Positions 1 through 11,584 of a stretch of 64,000 nucleotides of DNA are shown here, in pieces. A program made the translations under genes and the position numbers. Source of the stretch: Paramecium tetraurelia (Eukaryota > Ciliophora > Oligohymenophorea > Peniculida > Parameciidae); assembly GCF_000165425.1 (NCBI RefSeq), contig NW_001798958.1:26911-90910 (forward strand), read 5' to 3'. The notes below the pieces were generated by a model. That model was not told the origin of the DNA. It saw only the letters and a list, made by a program, of their open reading frames with translations, and did no database searches. The number at the start of each line of letters is the position of its first letter. The first letter of the stretch is position 1.

Positions 1-3000
1 AATTATTTACATAAAATTATCGGTTAAAAACACTCTGCATATATGGCGGAATTAATAATAGAAAAAACCAATTTTATAACTTAGGAAGGTTTCCAAATAT
101 TTTAGTGGCTACTCCAGGAAGACTTTTAGATTTTTTAAGGGAAGGAGCAACAACATTAGCCAATGTCAGTTATCTAGTAATAGATGAAGCAGATAGGCTT
201 TTGGAATTGGGTTTTGAAGATACAATCAGGGAGATAGTGTAGTAAATTAGATTTGATAGGTAAACAGTATTTTTTTCGGCTACCTGGCCCAAAGCTGTTA
301 AAGACCTAGCATTTGATTTTTGTTAATATAGCCCAATTTATGTCTAAATTGGAAAGTCGAATTTAACAATAAACAAGAATATTGATTAAGAAATAATTTG
401 TCTATTTCAGAAAGACAAGCTACAAAAACTACTTGATATTCTGGACACCTTGAAAATATCGGACAAAGTTCTCATCTTCTCAGAGTAAAAGTAGCGATGT
501 GAACAGTTATCTATAAATATGGCTGATAAAGGATATTACACAATAGCATTGCATGGTGATAAAACATAACCTCAGAGAGATGAGATAATGAAGGCCTTTC
601 GCAGTGGTTACACTCGTTTATTGTGTGCAACTGATTTAGCATCTCGAGGATTAGATGTAACAGATATTACTGTCGTAATTAACTATGATTTTCCAAAATA
701 TTTTGACGATTACATCCATCGAATAGGAAGAACTGGAAGAGGCGAAAAGAAAGGAAAGGCCTTCAGCTTTTTGGCTTATGACAAAGATGAACCCAGGATT
801 GCCAAGGAACTCTTGAAATTGGCTCAAGTGGCTAATCTTAAATATGATGACTCTGCATTACAAAATTTTGCAATTGGAATATGTAAGAATCTATTATAGT
901 TTAGTCCCTTAAATGCGCAACGATTTCGAGTATAATAGATTTAAGTAATAATAATCAAGAGATAATAATTAAAGGGTTAATTTCTAATTTTCAAAAAATT
1001 CACAAGAGTAATATCATTATGAAAACTAGAAATCTAGGTAAACTTTATGTATTAAATATTTAGATATCCTTAAGACAACAGAGGTTCCTAAGGAGAAAAT
1101 AATAATTATTCAAAATATTCCAATATTTAGAAGGAGGATGGCTCAAATGGAGATTCAAATTAGTAATAATATTTAATTATTAATAGCAATTTTAGATTTA
1201 AGGATAAATTCTAAGATTAATAATACAATAGAGATTAATATTAAGGAAGAAATTAATGGAAAGAGTATGGAAATCAAAAGGATTATCGCTATGACAATGA
1301 CTAACATAGGTCATAAAATTATTATCAAAATGGAGATAGGAAATAATTTTATGGAAAATAGGATAGATTTGATAACAGATAATAAAGATAGGAATAACCA
1401 TTTGAATAGAATAAATATAATAATGATCAGAAAGAAAGATATTATGAAACTGGTAGGTAAGAGAGGTAGTTTAGGCAGCAAGGGTAAGATTGGTCTTAAA
1501 ATGGCTAAGATAAATAAGAAAATGGAGAAGATAAATAAACAAATAGATATGATAGACCGAAATGGCAATAATTTTAGGAGAATTAAGATGGAAATTATCG
1601 ATAAGATAAATTTGACAGATTTAATAAAAAATAATAATATGATAATCGCTAATATAAGCATCAAGAAGATGATAAAGGTCTTTAGAATGATAGATCAGAA
1701 AAAGCATATCGGTAATATGATAGACAGGAACCATCAAATCGAGAAAACAGAAGAGTGAATTTTACTGACCAGAATGATGATAGATATGAAAATAATCAAT
1801 AATAATATTAATCTAGATTCCCACCTGAGAACAATTCAAATAGATGGGATAATTAAAAAAGTCAAAAGTAATAGGATTATTGGAATAACAATAAAAGATA
1901 ATACCCATATTAATAAAGATTTAATGGAGGTTAAAATAATCCTAGAAGTTTCGATAACTAAGGGGAAGATTTTAAGAATTCTAGATAAGAAGAATCTAAA
2001 AGACAATATACAAATTAAGCTGATGAAGGGAGCGCTTAAGAATGGAAGCCTAAATAGCAAGAGAATAATGATATGATGAAGAACTAAAAGGATTAGGTTA
2101 GAAAACATTAGGTGAGATTTGATGTAGAAGATGATAGATAACATTAATTTAATAATACTTTTAGAATCTAAGAAGAGGATAATAAAAGAAATTATAAACA
2201 AAGTAGATCTTGTATTCGAGATAGACATGACGATAGTAGGTCTTAGACATTCAGAAATAATGATTCAATAAACCACCATAATTAAAGTTAAGGAAGGAAT
2301 TATTTGGATTAAAATGAAAGAAGAAGAAATGAAAATTTTAGAGATACAAGATTTTCTAATAATCAATAGTTTGATTAATATAATAATTCAAGAAAACAAT
2401 ATGATAACTAAAATAGAATAAATAGAAATTAAATAGAATAAAATGGCAATGAGGATAATAAATTGAAAACATTTAGAAATACTTAAAGTTTAGAAAGAAA
2501 CTAATAAATGCAATTTTATAATTCAAAATAAATTACTAGAAATACTGTTAAAACTGATGATTAATTGAATCTTGATTAGTAGTAAAGATAAGTATCTAAT
2601 AATATTTGGAGAAATAGAAATAATGACCTATAACAAAATTAGGAGGGTGCAGTAAATAATTAAGAAATTGATAAACCAATTAAGAATTCAGATGAGGATA
2701 AGGGTTAGAAAATATAATCATAAATTATTTAAAAGCAATAAGAAATGGAAGAGATTAATGAACTTTAAGAATATAATTTTAACTATGATCCAAATCAATC
2801 ATCTGATGATGGTGAAATAGAAGATGAATATGATAAAATTGAATAAGAAAACAATTAAATAGATAAATAGCTACCTGACATCTAAAATCATAATATTGGT
2901 TTACAATCAAAGTCATAAACAAGTGATCAAATTAGAACAGTAATAATTCAAGAACAATAAGATGAAAAAATAGATTAAGTATAAATTGTTGAGGATGATA

Positions 3001-3521
3001 CTCAATAAATAAAATCTAATATTAATGAAAGGGAATAAGATAATGTAGAAGATGGTTCTGATAATGAATTTGATTTTACGAGATTCAGTAGGACTATTGA
3101 GTAGGAAAATCGATTAAAATTTGAAGATAGTCAGCAGTAAGAATTTTATTTATTTAAAGATAACACACTAATAATAACAGAGCAATAAAAAATGAAGAAG
3201 AAGAAGAAGTAAAAGTAGACCCTAAATAGGAATGACGAGTACATAGTGATTATTTTTAAAGGATATTATAAATTAATATTACGCTAATTTTAAACTTTTT
3301 ACATTAAAGAAGTTTGTGTTGCTTTAAATCTCAATCTTGAAAGAAAATTCCATTGTGATAGTATACTCATAATTACATAATTTGAAATGAAGTAAGAGCT
3401 TAACCAATAAATTGTGATTACACAATTAAGCTCTGAAGACTTAATTCTGAAATAAAATTTCTAATCTCATAATATTAAACATTAGTACACAATTAACCTA
3501 TTAATATTGGTGATTTGTTGA
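1..3521 (+). CDS. DEAD-box RNA helicase, 5' truncated, with long low-complexity tail
   Basis: ATP-dependent RNA helicase of the DDX5/DBP2 type; the gene begins before the window. Seen in order: the GG motif (IYGGI, ~nt 39-53), TPGR (~111-122), the DEAD box (IDEADR, ~nt 183-200), SATWPK (~280), ATDLASRGLDV (~628-660) and HRIGRTGR (~715-740), so both RecA lobes are present from motif Ia onward. Two introns, 883-904 (22 nt) and 1038-1063 (26 nt), carry the frame from the helicase core into a tail of about 800 residues. The tail is rich in R, Q, N, D and Y, then acidic, then Lys-rich near nt 3190-3215. Such tails in this family usually bind RNA or drive condensation. The window holds about 1150 codons. 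The last ~280 nt stay open to TGA 3519-3521 but look less gene-like, so the true end could be slightly earlier. Confidence 0.9.
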
Positions 3522-3589
3522 TAATTGTTTCATATTTATGCTTCATTATTTGTGGTTTTATAATTAAAAATAATAATTAATATAAATAA

Positions 3590-3927
3590 ATGACTGAAGG
3601 ATAATCTGACACGTTTTGGAAATCACTTTATATCTATTTTAATGAAATGGATTTTGAATCTCAATTGTACGTGAAAAAGATATATAAAATCATCATCCTA
3701 ACAGTGGCTGTAATGAAAATTTGCATATCATTAGATAATTTCATTTATTATTGCATTCTTCCTAGAGAGATTTTCTGTATGTGTATACTCTACAATCGGA
3801 GCAAGCGTTCTTTGTATATTAGTATACCCTAAATTTTATAATATATTAGGTGTTAGCACCTGCTTGGCCTATGTGGAAGAAAAATTAACCTAATTGGTAA
3901 CAAGCAAATTGGTAAAAACAAAAATGA
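3590..3927 (+). CDS. SPC1: Signal peptidase complex subunit 1 (SPC12 family)
   Basis: Small non-catalytic subunit of the ER signal peptidase complex, which removes signal peptides during translocation. Removing introns 3710-3734 (25 nt) and 3822-3849 (28 nt) leaves exactly 95 codons (94 aa), the normal size of the family. The protein starts MTEGQSDTFW, carries the family's MDFESQ-like lead-in to the first membrane span, has two membrane spans (residues ~33-52 and ~57-73) separated by a tight turn, and ends in a Pro/Trp-rich cytosolic tail (APAWPMWKKNQPNW), which matches the conserved PxWPxxxxxPxxW pattern. Both termini should face the cytosol. Identification rests on the MDFxxQ lead, the two spans and this tail. 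Confidence 0.8.
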
Positions 3928-4316
3928 ATTTTATAATATATTATATAATAGTATTGAGTTTTATATTTAAAGAAAGGCAGCTTAATCAATTGAAAGTTCA
4001 GAATTAGATATATATTATGTTCTATATAAATGATTAAATTTTAGTTGTTTTTTAGAAATAATTATTCCATTAAAATAAATTGAAAAATTTTAGAAGTTTC
4101 AACTATCATTTTTATTCATAAATACCTTCAAAAAAATAATCATTATCATTATTTTGTATCAAAATGGTTAATTGATAATTGCAAATTTAATGGATTATCA
4201 TAAAGAGTTAAAAATGATTTTGCTTGATTGTGTTTTTATCATTTATATAATCGTATTGATTAAAAATCAACGTCTTTATCAAATAGAAACAGACAAAAAA
4301 AATTAAATTCTGCTAA
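3928..4316. other. Intergenic, AT-rich, no gene seen
   Basis: About 390 bp of AT-rich sequence after the SPC1 stop. I see only short open stretches and no recognisable motif. Confidence 0.6.
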
Positions 4317-4708
4317 ATGTCAAGAAGAACTAAGAAGAAAGTAGGAAACGCAATCAGCTATACTATAATATAATGACAAGCAAAATAGTATCGATAGGTG
4401 ATTTGGATAGATAAGAAAATCTTGATGGTAATGAATTTCAATAAGAACAGTAGGGATACCCTTGGCTTGTTAACAAAAAAAATTCAATTGTCAAGCCCCA
4501 GAAATGTATTTCCAAAAAATATGTAATTATCTCAGGTGTAAAGTAAAAGTAGGCAATAAAAGCTAAGGAAAATGAATATATTATTTTAAATTAAATATTT
4601 ATATAGTATTTCTTATTAATTTTGAAGTTTTGGGTAGTAGGGTATACAGTTCTGTTGAGAGATTCGTTTTTTATATGGTTTTTGATTTTGAATTTGAAAT
4701 CAATTTGA
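4317..4708 (+). CDS. Doubtful small hypothetical ORF
   Basis: An ATG at 4317 (MSRRTKKK) can be joined through a possible 17-nt intron (4341-4357) to the frame of ATG 4373 (MTSKIVSIGDLDRQEN). That frame reads a balanced, Q- and K-rich sequence to about 4590 and then a hydrophobic stretch to TGA 4706. The middle part looks coding. The hydrophobic end may be untranslated sequence, or a missed intron may end the gene earlier. The opposite strand is also open from 4779 downwards, so even the strand is not certain. The start resembles eL43 (MSRRTKKVG) only for nine residues and then diverges, so it is not that ribosomal protein. No function can be assigned. Confidence 0.25.
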
Positions 4709-4971
4709 CCTTGGAAAGGAGGAGTTTTAAAATAATTAATATAAGTTTCAAAAAGGATTGTAAATAATAGTTTTGACATAGGGATGGTGTGAATAAAGTG
4801 AGGCGCTTATAGAATTTCGATAATTTTATATGAAAATTAATAAAAAATAAAATAATTAACTCTTGGTTTATTTGAATTTGAAATATTTAGACAAGAGAAA
4901 GTATATCAAAATAAATTTGAATTTTTGGTTGGAGTCTTTAAGTATCAGAGTTGAATAATATATATAAATTA

Positions 4972-7900
4972 ATGATTTTTCAATAACTAAAAATTACTTT
5001 GCCTCCTATTGGTGCTCAAGAAATAGAGAAATCAATATAGAAAAGAATGGGAGACTGCTTAGAGACACAATTAGGATTCGAATACGAGCCTTTTACTTTT
5101 CAATATTTAGAATTACACCCCGATTTGGTTACTATTAAAAATCAAGTATAGAAACTTATAGTTATATATGCAGAAAATCGAACATCATCCCATTGAAAAT
5201 TAGAAACATGTATAAACATCATTGGGATGCTTTAGTAAAGAAAACAAGATTCGCATATTCTTATGTGAAAACATCCATGTTTTGCAACGATTAGTGATTA
5301 TAATGGTGATTGTAAATACTATAGCATTTTGTTTATATGACTATTAAATTAGAGATAGCGTTGATAATTTAAGCAGCAGGAACATAGCTTCGATAATAAT
5401 TGAAACAATATGCAATGTTTTTTTTGGGATTGAGATAATTATTCAGTGCATTTGCTACGGCGCATTTTTTGGGAAAGGAACATACCTAAGAAATATTTGG
5501 AGTTGCCTAAACTTTCTAACTTTCGTTTGTACATGGTCAATTTATTTTGATTAGTCAATTACATTCATTTAATTGTTAAGAGTTATTCGTTTATTAAGAC
5601 TAGTGAGGCTTTTGCAAGAAATTCAATACTTTAGAGAACAAGTTGAAAATTTTTTTTCATGTTTTCTAACAATTCACACGATAATAATTCCAGTTGTGAT
5701 TGTAATTTTTGGATTTTCAGTTATTGGACTACATTTGTTAAGAGGAGTTACAGGACGTAGATGTGCCAAAAACGGAATAATTGATTTGAACATTAGAAGT
5801 CTTTGTGGAGAATGGGAATGTCCAGATGGGTATATTTTAAAACAATATCAAGTTACGAATGTATTGACCAGTTTCACTCTGAAGATTTAAATTATTTAGA
5901 CTTTTATTACGGATACTACCATTTCGATACTATATATGATTCATTTTTAAGTGGATTCATGTTTTTCAATGCTACAGGTTGGTCGCCAACGACTTTTTAT
6001 TTTTGGAAAGCTGTAACACCTCCTGCTACGGCCATCTACTTCATTTTTATGCTGTTTATCTTGTATTTCAATCATTTATACTAGACATTATACTTTATCC
6101 GATCTATTGTTGGCTACCTTATATGAATCCTTTCTTGTTAGTAGTGCCATAAAAAATAGTATAAAATCCAATAAATCTGAACTATTCACATAAAGGAGAA
6201 GAACAGTTACTTTAATTAACAATTAAAACAAGGCTTAAATTAATTTTCATAAATTGCACATGATTACCTAAATTTCATCATAAAATAGAGTCACCTTGGT
6301 AGCTCCTGCAGAGATTTTAAGTAATGAAACTTTGAAGGAAAAAAATGAATCTTGTATTATTGCTAGAATTAAACAATTTGATTAACTCCTTATAATTGCC
6401 TCTACGATTGTACTATGCGTAGATCAAGTTGAAAAACGTCACCCAAAAGAATATTATGCAGATATGATAATGAACTTCTTAATAATATTATTAACCCTTC
6501 TTAAATTGATATTTTTTAAGAAATCAAGGCGAAAATTATACATTATAGTAGATGTAATCCTATCACTTGGTTTAATTATAGTTATTATTTTGGAGTTTTT
6601 GAATTTTCAAAGCAATGTCTTTATCATCATTAAAGCATTTAAAGCATTTAGAGTTATCAAATTAATATACAAATTAGAGTACTTTGGAGTAATTAGATTG
6701 TTGCTTAGATGTCTAATAGAAACCATAATCAAAATTAGACATCTTATAATTTTATGGGTCATTTTTGCATTTCTAATTTCAATTATTGGATAAGAATTAT
6801 TCGCTCATTATGTACAAGGATCATCTGAAATTGAAATACATTTTAATGGGATTGGGAATTCCTTAATGGCTGTATTTAACATCTTTTACGCAGAAGAATG
6901 GCATGTGACAATGTATCAACATGCATTGTATAAGCCAGTATCATCCTTCATCTTTTTTTTAATTGTCTTCTTTTTAAGTCATACTCTTTTTATGAGGCTA
7001 TTACGAGCTTTATTCTTAAATGAATTTGGAAAGAAATTAAATGAATTAGATCAGAAATATCCACAAACCGACTATTTATAAAGGGCTTGGCAGTATATAA
7101 AAACATCCTGGTTCTAGTAAGAATCAGCTTAATCTTCTTCTTAGTCTTAGAACGAGGATGATTCAAAAGCCCCTCTTCAAGAGATCAGTCCAAGTGGAAC
7201 TTCAATTAAACCAAATATTAGTTAAAGCAAAGGTTAAATTTATAAAAGATTGGTTGAACATAAGTTATTTAGAATTTGCCTTTTGTTAGTTGTGGCTTTA
7301 AGTGCTGTGAAAAGTGCTGTACAAAATCCTCTAACTGATCCTCATAGTCAAGAAAAGGTAATGAATTACATAAGTTTTAGATGATTTTGGATGTTATTCA
7401 ATATGTTACAACAGCAATCTTCATGATTGAACTTGTTCTTAATTGTGTGGCCTATGGGATCATTAAATTCATAAGTTAATCGTTTCTTAACATACTGTCT
7501 ATAATAAATATTATCGTGAATATAATCTCTATAGGATTGGGAAACCCTCCCCTGTTTATTTTGACTCTATTTGATTCTCTCAGGGTGCTTTCGTTTTTAA
7601 AAACCGGTGCGGATTAATACCCTATTTTAAAATAAGCAGTGCAAGCCTTATTTAACGCTTTTACTAAGATGATTTAGTTAGCTCTATTTAGTCTTCTAAT
7701 TTTATTAATGTACAGTCTAATTGGAATGCAATTGTTAAATGACGAATTCTATTATTGCAGTCTTCCAGATGGCAATGCATCAAGATTGCATTTAAAATCT
7801 AAGATTGATTGTTTTGACATCGGAGGGAGTTGGATAAACCAAAATCTAAATTTTGACACTTTATTTGAATCAATAAATCTCTTATTTTGTGTTGCAACAT

Positions 7901-9569
7901 CAGAAGAGTGGATTCCTTTGATGACGCCTGCATGGAAAGCTGCCGGGATCGATCAACAACCACATCATGACACCAACAGATATTGGTCGATTTATTATTA
8001 AATGTTTTTCTTTATTGGAAATACTTTAGTGTTGGGAATGTTTGTCACTTTAGTTGTTGAAACCTACATAAAAACGAGAGAAGAATCACGTATAGATATT
8101 TGTTATATTTATAAATAGAGAATCTACATTTACTGGATGACAAATAAAGGGAATGGTTTCAGATCAAAGAATAAATATTAAATTTAAAGCCAAAGAAGAA
8201 ATTTAAGCCTCCCACGATATTTATTTTAAATATCTTCTATAGGTTGAATTAGTTTTTGTAGATTCCATTTTTAATCGTTATATTAAGCAACATCATTATA
8301 TTGAGTTTATACTATGCAAGAATGGGAGCAGAATATGAATAAGCTTTGGACTAAGTCAATTAGATTTTCATCTTTATTCAACTATTTGAAATACTAATAA
8401 CTACAGTATAGGTTACAGATTTCAAGTTTAAAATTTATGAAATTTGTGGAATACTCTTAAGTGTGGTTTCTAGCTTTTTAGACTATCATATTCTTCATGT
8501 AGTTTCAGTGGCATTCCAAGTTACCAGAATTTACAAGCTAACTTAGCATTTCAAGACAATTTAACATTTGTTCCATGCCATATTTGCAGTATTGCCTAAT
8601 ACAGCCTCAATGCTTTTCATTATGCTAGTAGTCCTATATTGTTACACCATTGTCTCTTGTGATTTATTTGCTTATTTGCGTCCTTAAACATCAGTCAATG
8701 GATTTGATATGCACTTTAGGGATTTCTGGGGTGCACTTATGACTCTAATTAAAGTATCGACAGGAGAGAAGTGGTGGATTGTAATGCAGGAAACTACATT
8801 AGAATAATCGCCAGCTGTAGCTTGCATAAATATTGAATCATATGAAGAATTTCAAGAGATTGGATTTAATGGGTGTGGGTCAAACCTTTCTTACCCATTT
8901 TTTATTTCGTTTATTCTTGTATTCTCACTAATGATTTTGAATCTATTGGTCGCAAACATCATAGGAGCATATGAACAATATCATAAAAGTGAATAGAGTG
9001 CCATATCCAAATATTAATTATTAGATGTGATTGAATTGTGGTCATAGTTTGACGAAGATGGAGAAGGGTTCATAAGTTATAAACTCTTTTGGAGGTTGTC
9101 ATCTTAGATAGCTATAATCTTTGGCTTAGAGTAATCAGATTTGTTGGATGTCAATAATAAGAAGAAGTTCTTAAAGGCTTTGAAGATTCCAATTTATGAA
9201 TTAGTAGACTCTAATGTCCTTTGCTACAGGTTTCATGATGTGATTGTGAGTTTGACTCGGATTTCTGTTACCATCAAATACGGAGTAGTTAATTTGGAAC
9301 CTGTAGATAAGGATATCCATTAAAAGGTCTATGGTAATAAATATTCTCAAGTGGAACCAAAGTTTAGGGAAACAACATTGAATAGCGGAGATATGGTATA
9401 TTTTAACTATTATAATAGGTGTCTATCATCTTTATTTAGCAAAAGTTTAGGGAGTGGAAGCAGAGATCACTTTTAAAAAATACCATTTTTTTAGGAGGAA
9501 TAGGAGACTATCGTAGTTTAATCAAAATTAAATCAAAAACACTAAGTGAAAAAATACATTAATAAATGA
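4972..9569 (+). CDS. Four-domain voltage-gated-type cation channel alpha subunit
   Basis: Pore-forming subunit of the Cav/NALCN/Cch1 superfamily, ~1490 aa, expected in the plasma or ciliary membrane. Introns removed: 5146-5173, 5830-5852, 6063-6084, 7358-7380 and 8090-8118. Four six-helix repeats lie at about 5250-6110, 6370-7080, 7240-8085 and 8230-8980. The S4 of repeat I is rich in arginine (LRVIRLLRLVRLL) and that of repeat II in Lys/Arg (KAFKAFRVIKLIYK); repeats III and IV have few charges. Pore positions are Thr (5974-5976, ATGW), Glu (6893, AEEW), Glu (7903, SEEW) and Glu (8766, TGEKW), so a T/E/E/E ring. The III-IV linker (LDDKQREWFQIKEQ) and an EF-hand-like C-terminal segment (FDEDGEGFISYKLF, ~nt 9049-9090) are typical of calcium-channel relatives. 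Start at ATG 4972 is chosen because it is in frame through the first intron. Confidence 0.92.
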
Positions 9570-9694
9570 ATAATGAAAATTGAAATATGTATTATATTCA
9601 TGTATTCAATGTATTCAAACTATTTATTGGCTAATAATCATTATATTTGTTCTAATAATTTTAAGTTTACTATATGTATGTTGTGCATTTCATT

Positions 9695-10231
9695 ATGAGT
9701 TCTAAATAATAATTGAATAGCCAATCAAAAGTGTAATTTTTTGAATATCAATTAAATTTCTTTAGCAAACACAAATGTCTTTAACAAGAATTAATAAATC
9801 AAGAATGACCTATCTGATTTTTTGAGATATAGCATAGAAAATCATTGAATCCTACGTACAGATATCTATCTAATTTTTATGATGCCTTAGTAAAATACTA
9901 AGTCTAAAATTAATAAAATGATTTTGAAATAATTCAAACATCTTAAAGCATTTTAAGTAAGAATTAGGAAATTGGTCACCTTTTGGGCATAAAATACTTT
10001 CAAAATTATAATAGAAAGTGTTAATTAATTACTGAATTAAAACTCAGTTTTGAATTACTACATAAAAATGAATCAGCTATTTAAAACAATATAGTTAATC
10101 AACCGGTATCTCATCATTCATTTAATCATAATGATTTCCGTATAGAGTTAACCATTAATTTGCTTCAAGTAAGAGTTAAACGATATAAATGATTTTAGAT
10201 AATATACTGTTTTAATTAGTTTTGTAATTGA
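9695..10231 (+). pseudogene. Small gene broken by in-frame TGA (pseudogene or sequence error)
   Basis: From ATG 9695 (MSSKQQLNSQSKVQFFEYQL) the frame reads into TGA at 9806 and 9815 and then continues as convincing protein (FFEIQHRKSLNPTYRYLS ... ELKLSFELLHKNESAIQ) to a TGA at 10190, or past a typical 30-nt intron (10169-10198) to a TGA near 10229. No GT...AG pair removes the two internal TGAs. A neighbouring frame (NDLSDFLRYSIENH, ~9804-9845) would join better if one base were absent near 9845. The product is not recognised. It sits just upstream of the TPR gene and could also be a damaged 5' part of it. Confidence 0.4.
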
Positions 10232-10300
10232 CATTATATTATATAATGTTATAGAGGTAGGAGAGAACTGAATAGGATTGTAACTAGACAAAATCCAAGA

Positions 10301-11558
10301 ATGAGCCAATCCTTAATAAAATTAGTATCACTCAAGTATTAAACTATTTTACTAATGCTTAATTCAGGAGGACATTCGATTGATTTTGAAGGATTTATAA
10401 CTCAAAGGTTGTCTGAGGATAAGCTGTTGATTGTACCAGAAGAAGTCAGTGCTCAAATTCCTCCAAGAGTAGCCCTGGAAGTTCATACTATGTAAAATAA
10501 GGTGAAAAAACTCAAATCCATAAAGATGGCCAAATTACCTTCAAAAACCTAGTTCATTTTGGAGCTCAGCGACAATAGTGTTTATAGAGAATTGCTGGGG
10601 TCTATTGAAGATTTAGAGAGGAATGAATTGAAGAAAGCAAAATCGAGGTTGCTTAAAATTATAGCTAGTTCAAAGGAAGAAATAAAATAGGCTTAAACTA
10701 AAATTGAAGAAAAATAATCGTCAGTAATTTGTATTTAAGCATTTTACTACTTGAGTAAAGTCTAACAATCAGAAGGTCTGATTGAGGAGGCAATTGCAAC
10801 ATAGAATATGATTTTATAAAATTTTGATATAGCCGATCTACACATTAAAGGATAATTAATGTTGAGTTTGGGAAATCTATATAGAATTCTGCTGAAATTT
10901 CAAGAAGCTGCTAAGAACTTCTATCAAGCCTTGATTTTATATGAGAGACTCAACTGGAAAGTATAATAAGCTGATTGCCTATTACAATTAGGAATCGTCT
11001 ATGCACTTCTAAGTAGATAGTTTAATTATTGTTAAGATGATTATGAGCCGGCGAAATTGATTACCTACGAAGCCTTAGAAATCTACAGGGAAAATATCAT
11101 AGAGAATAATATTAAGGTTGGGAATGCGTATTACACTTTGGGAAAAATCTTTTATTACTCTAAAGCGTTTGAAGTGGCCACTGAATATCTATTAAAGAGT
11201 CTAAAAATCCATTCCGATTAGTATTTTATTATCTAAACTTAGTTATCAGAATGAGTACGATTTCAACTTTGTCAAAATCTATAACCTACTTGGAATCGTA
11301 TATCAGGTTTAACATCAATTAGATGTAGCCATAGATTACTTCACTTTGGCAGTCAGATGCTATAGAGGATCCTTTGATGCGCAATTAGGATAGATCTTAA
11401 ATAATATAGGAGTAGCGTATCTTGGTTTAAAGGAACTTGAATTGGCAAGTGATTTTTTCAATAATGCTGATTAAGTTTACAGTATTTACTTTGAGTAAAC
11501 TAACATCTTAAGAAAAAGAGTCAAACTTAACCTTGAATCTATTAAAGCCCATTAATGA
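10301..11558 (+). CDS. Tetratricopeptide-repeat (TPR) protein
   Basis: Helical scaffold protein of about 411 aa with one intron (GTATTT...CTTAG, 22 nt, near 11220). The N-terminal ~90 residues are charged, with a Lys/Glu-rich helix (nt ~10600-10710). From ~10735 onward there are about six TPR-like helix pairs: the lines LGNLYRILLKFQEAAKNFYQ, ADCLLQLGIVYALL, GNAYYTLGKIFYYSKAFEVA, YNLLGIVYQVQHQLDVAIDY and LNNIGVAYLGLKELELASDF show the W/L-G-Y-A-F pattern of TPR helices. TPRs bind partner peptides, and in ciliates many sit in transport or ciliary complexes, but no specific role follows here. The start could be ATG 10301 (MSQSLIKLV) or ATG 10355 (MLNSGGHSI); both are in frame. Ends at TGA 11556-11558, 27 nt before the pseudogene. 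Confidence 0.8.
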
Positions 11559-11584
11559 TTTTAACTTCATTTTATTAATATTGA

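Noticed and set aside
1198-2228. Long hydrophobic minus-strand ORFs and M/I/K-rich plus ORFs
   Set aside because: Shadows of the R/Q/N/D-rich helicase tail, which reads in another plus frame.
4317-4345. Start of ribosomal protein eL43
   Set aside because: Only the first nine residues resemble it; the zinc-finger body is absent.
9806-9817. Selenocysteine or readthrough at TGA
   Set aside because: No recoding structure can be shown and a one-base indel explains the pattern more simply.
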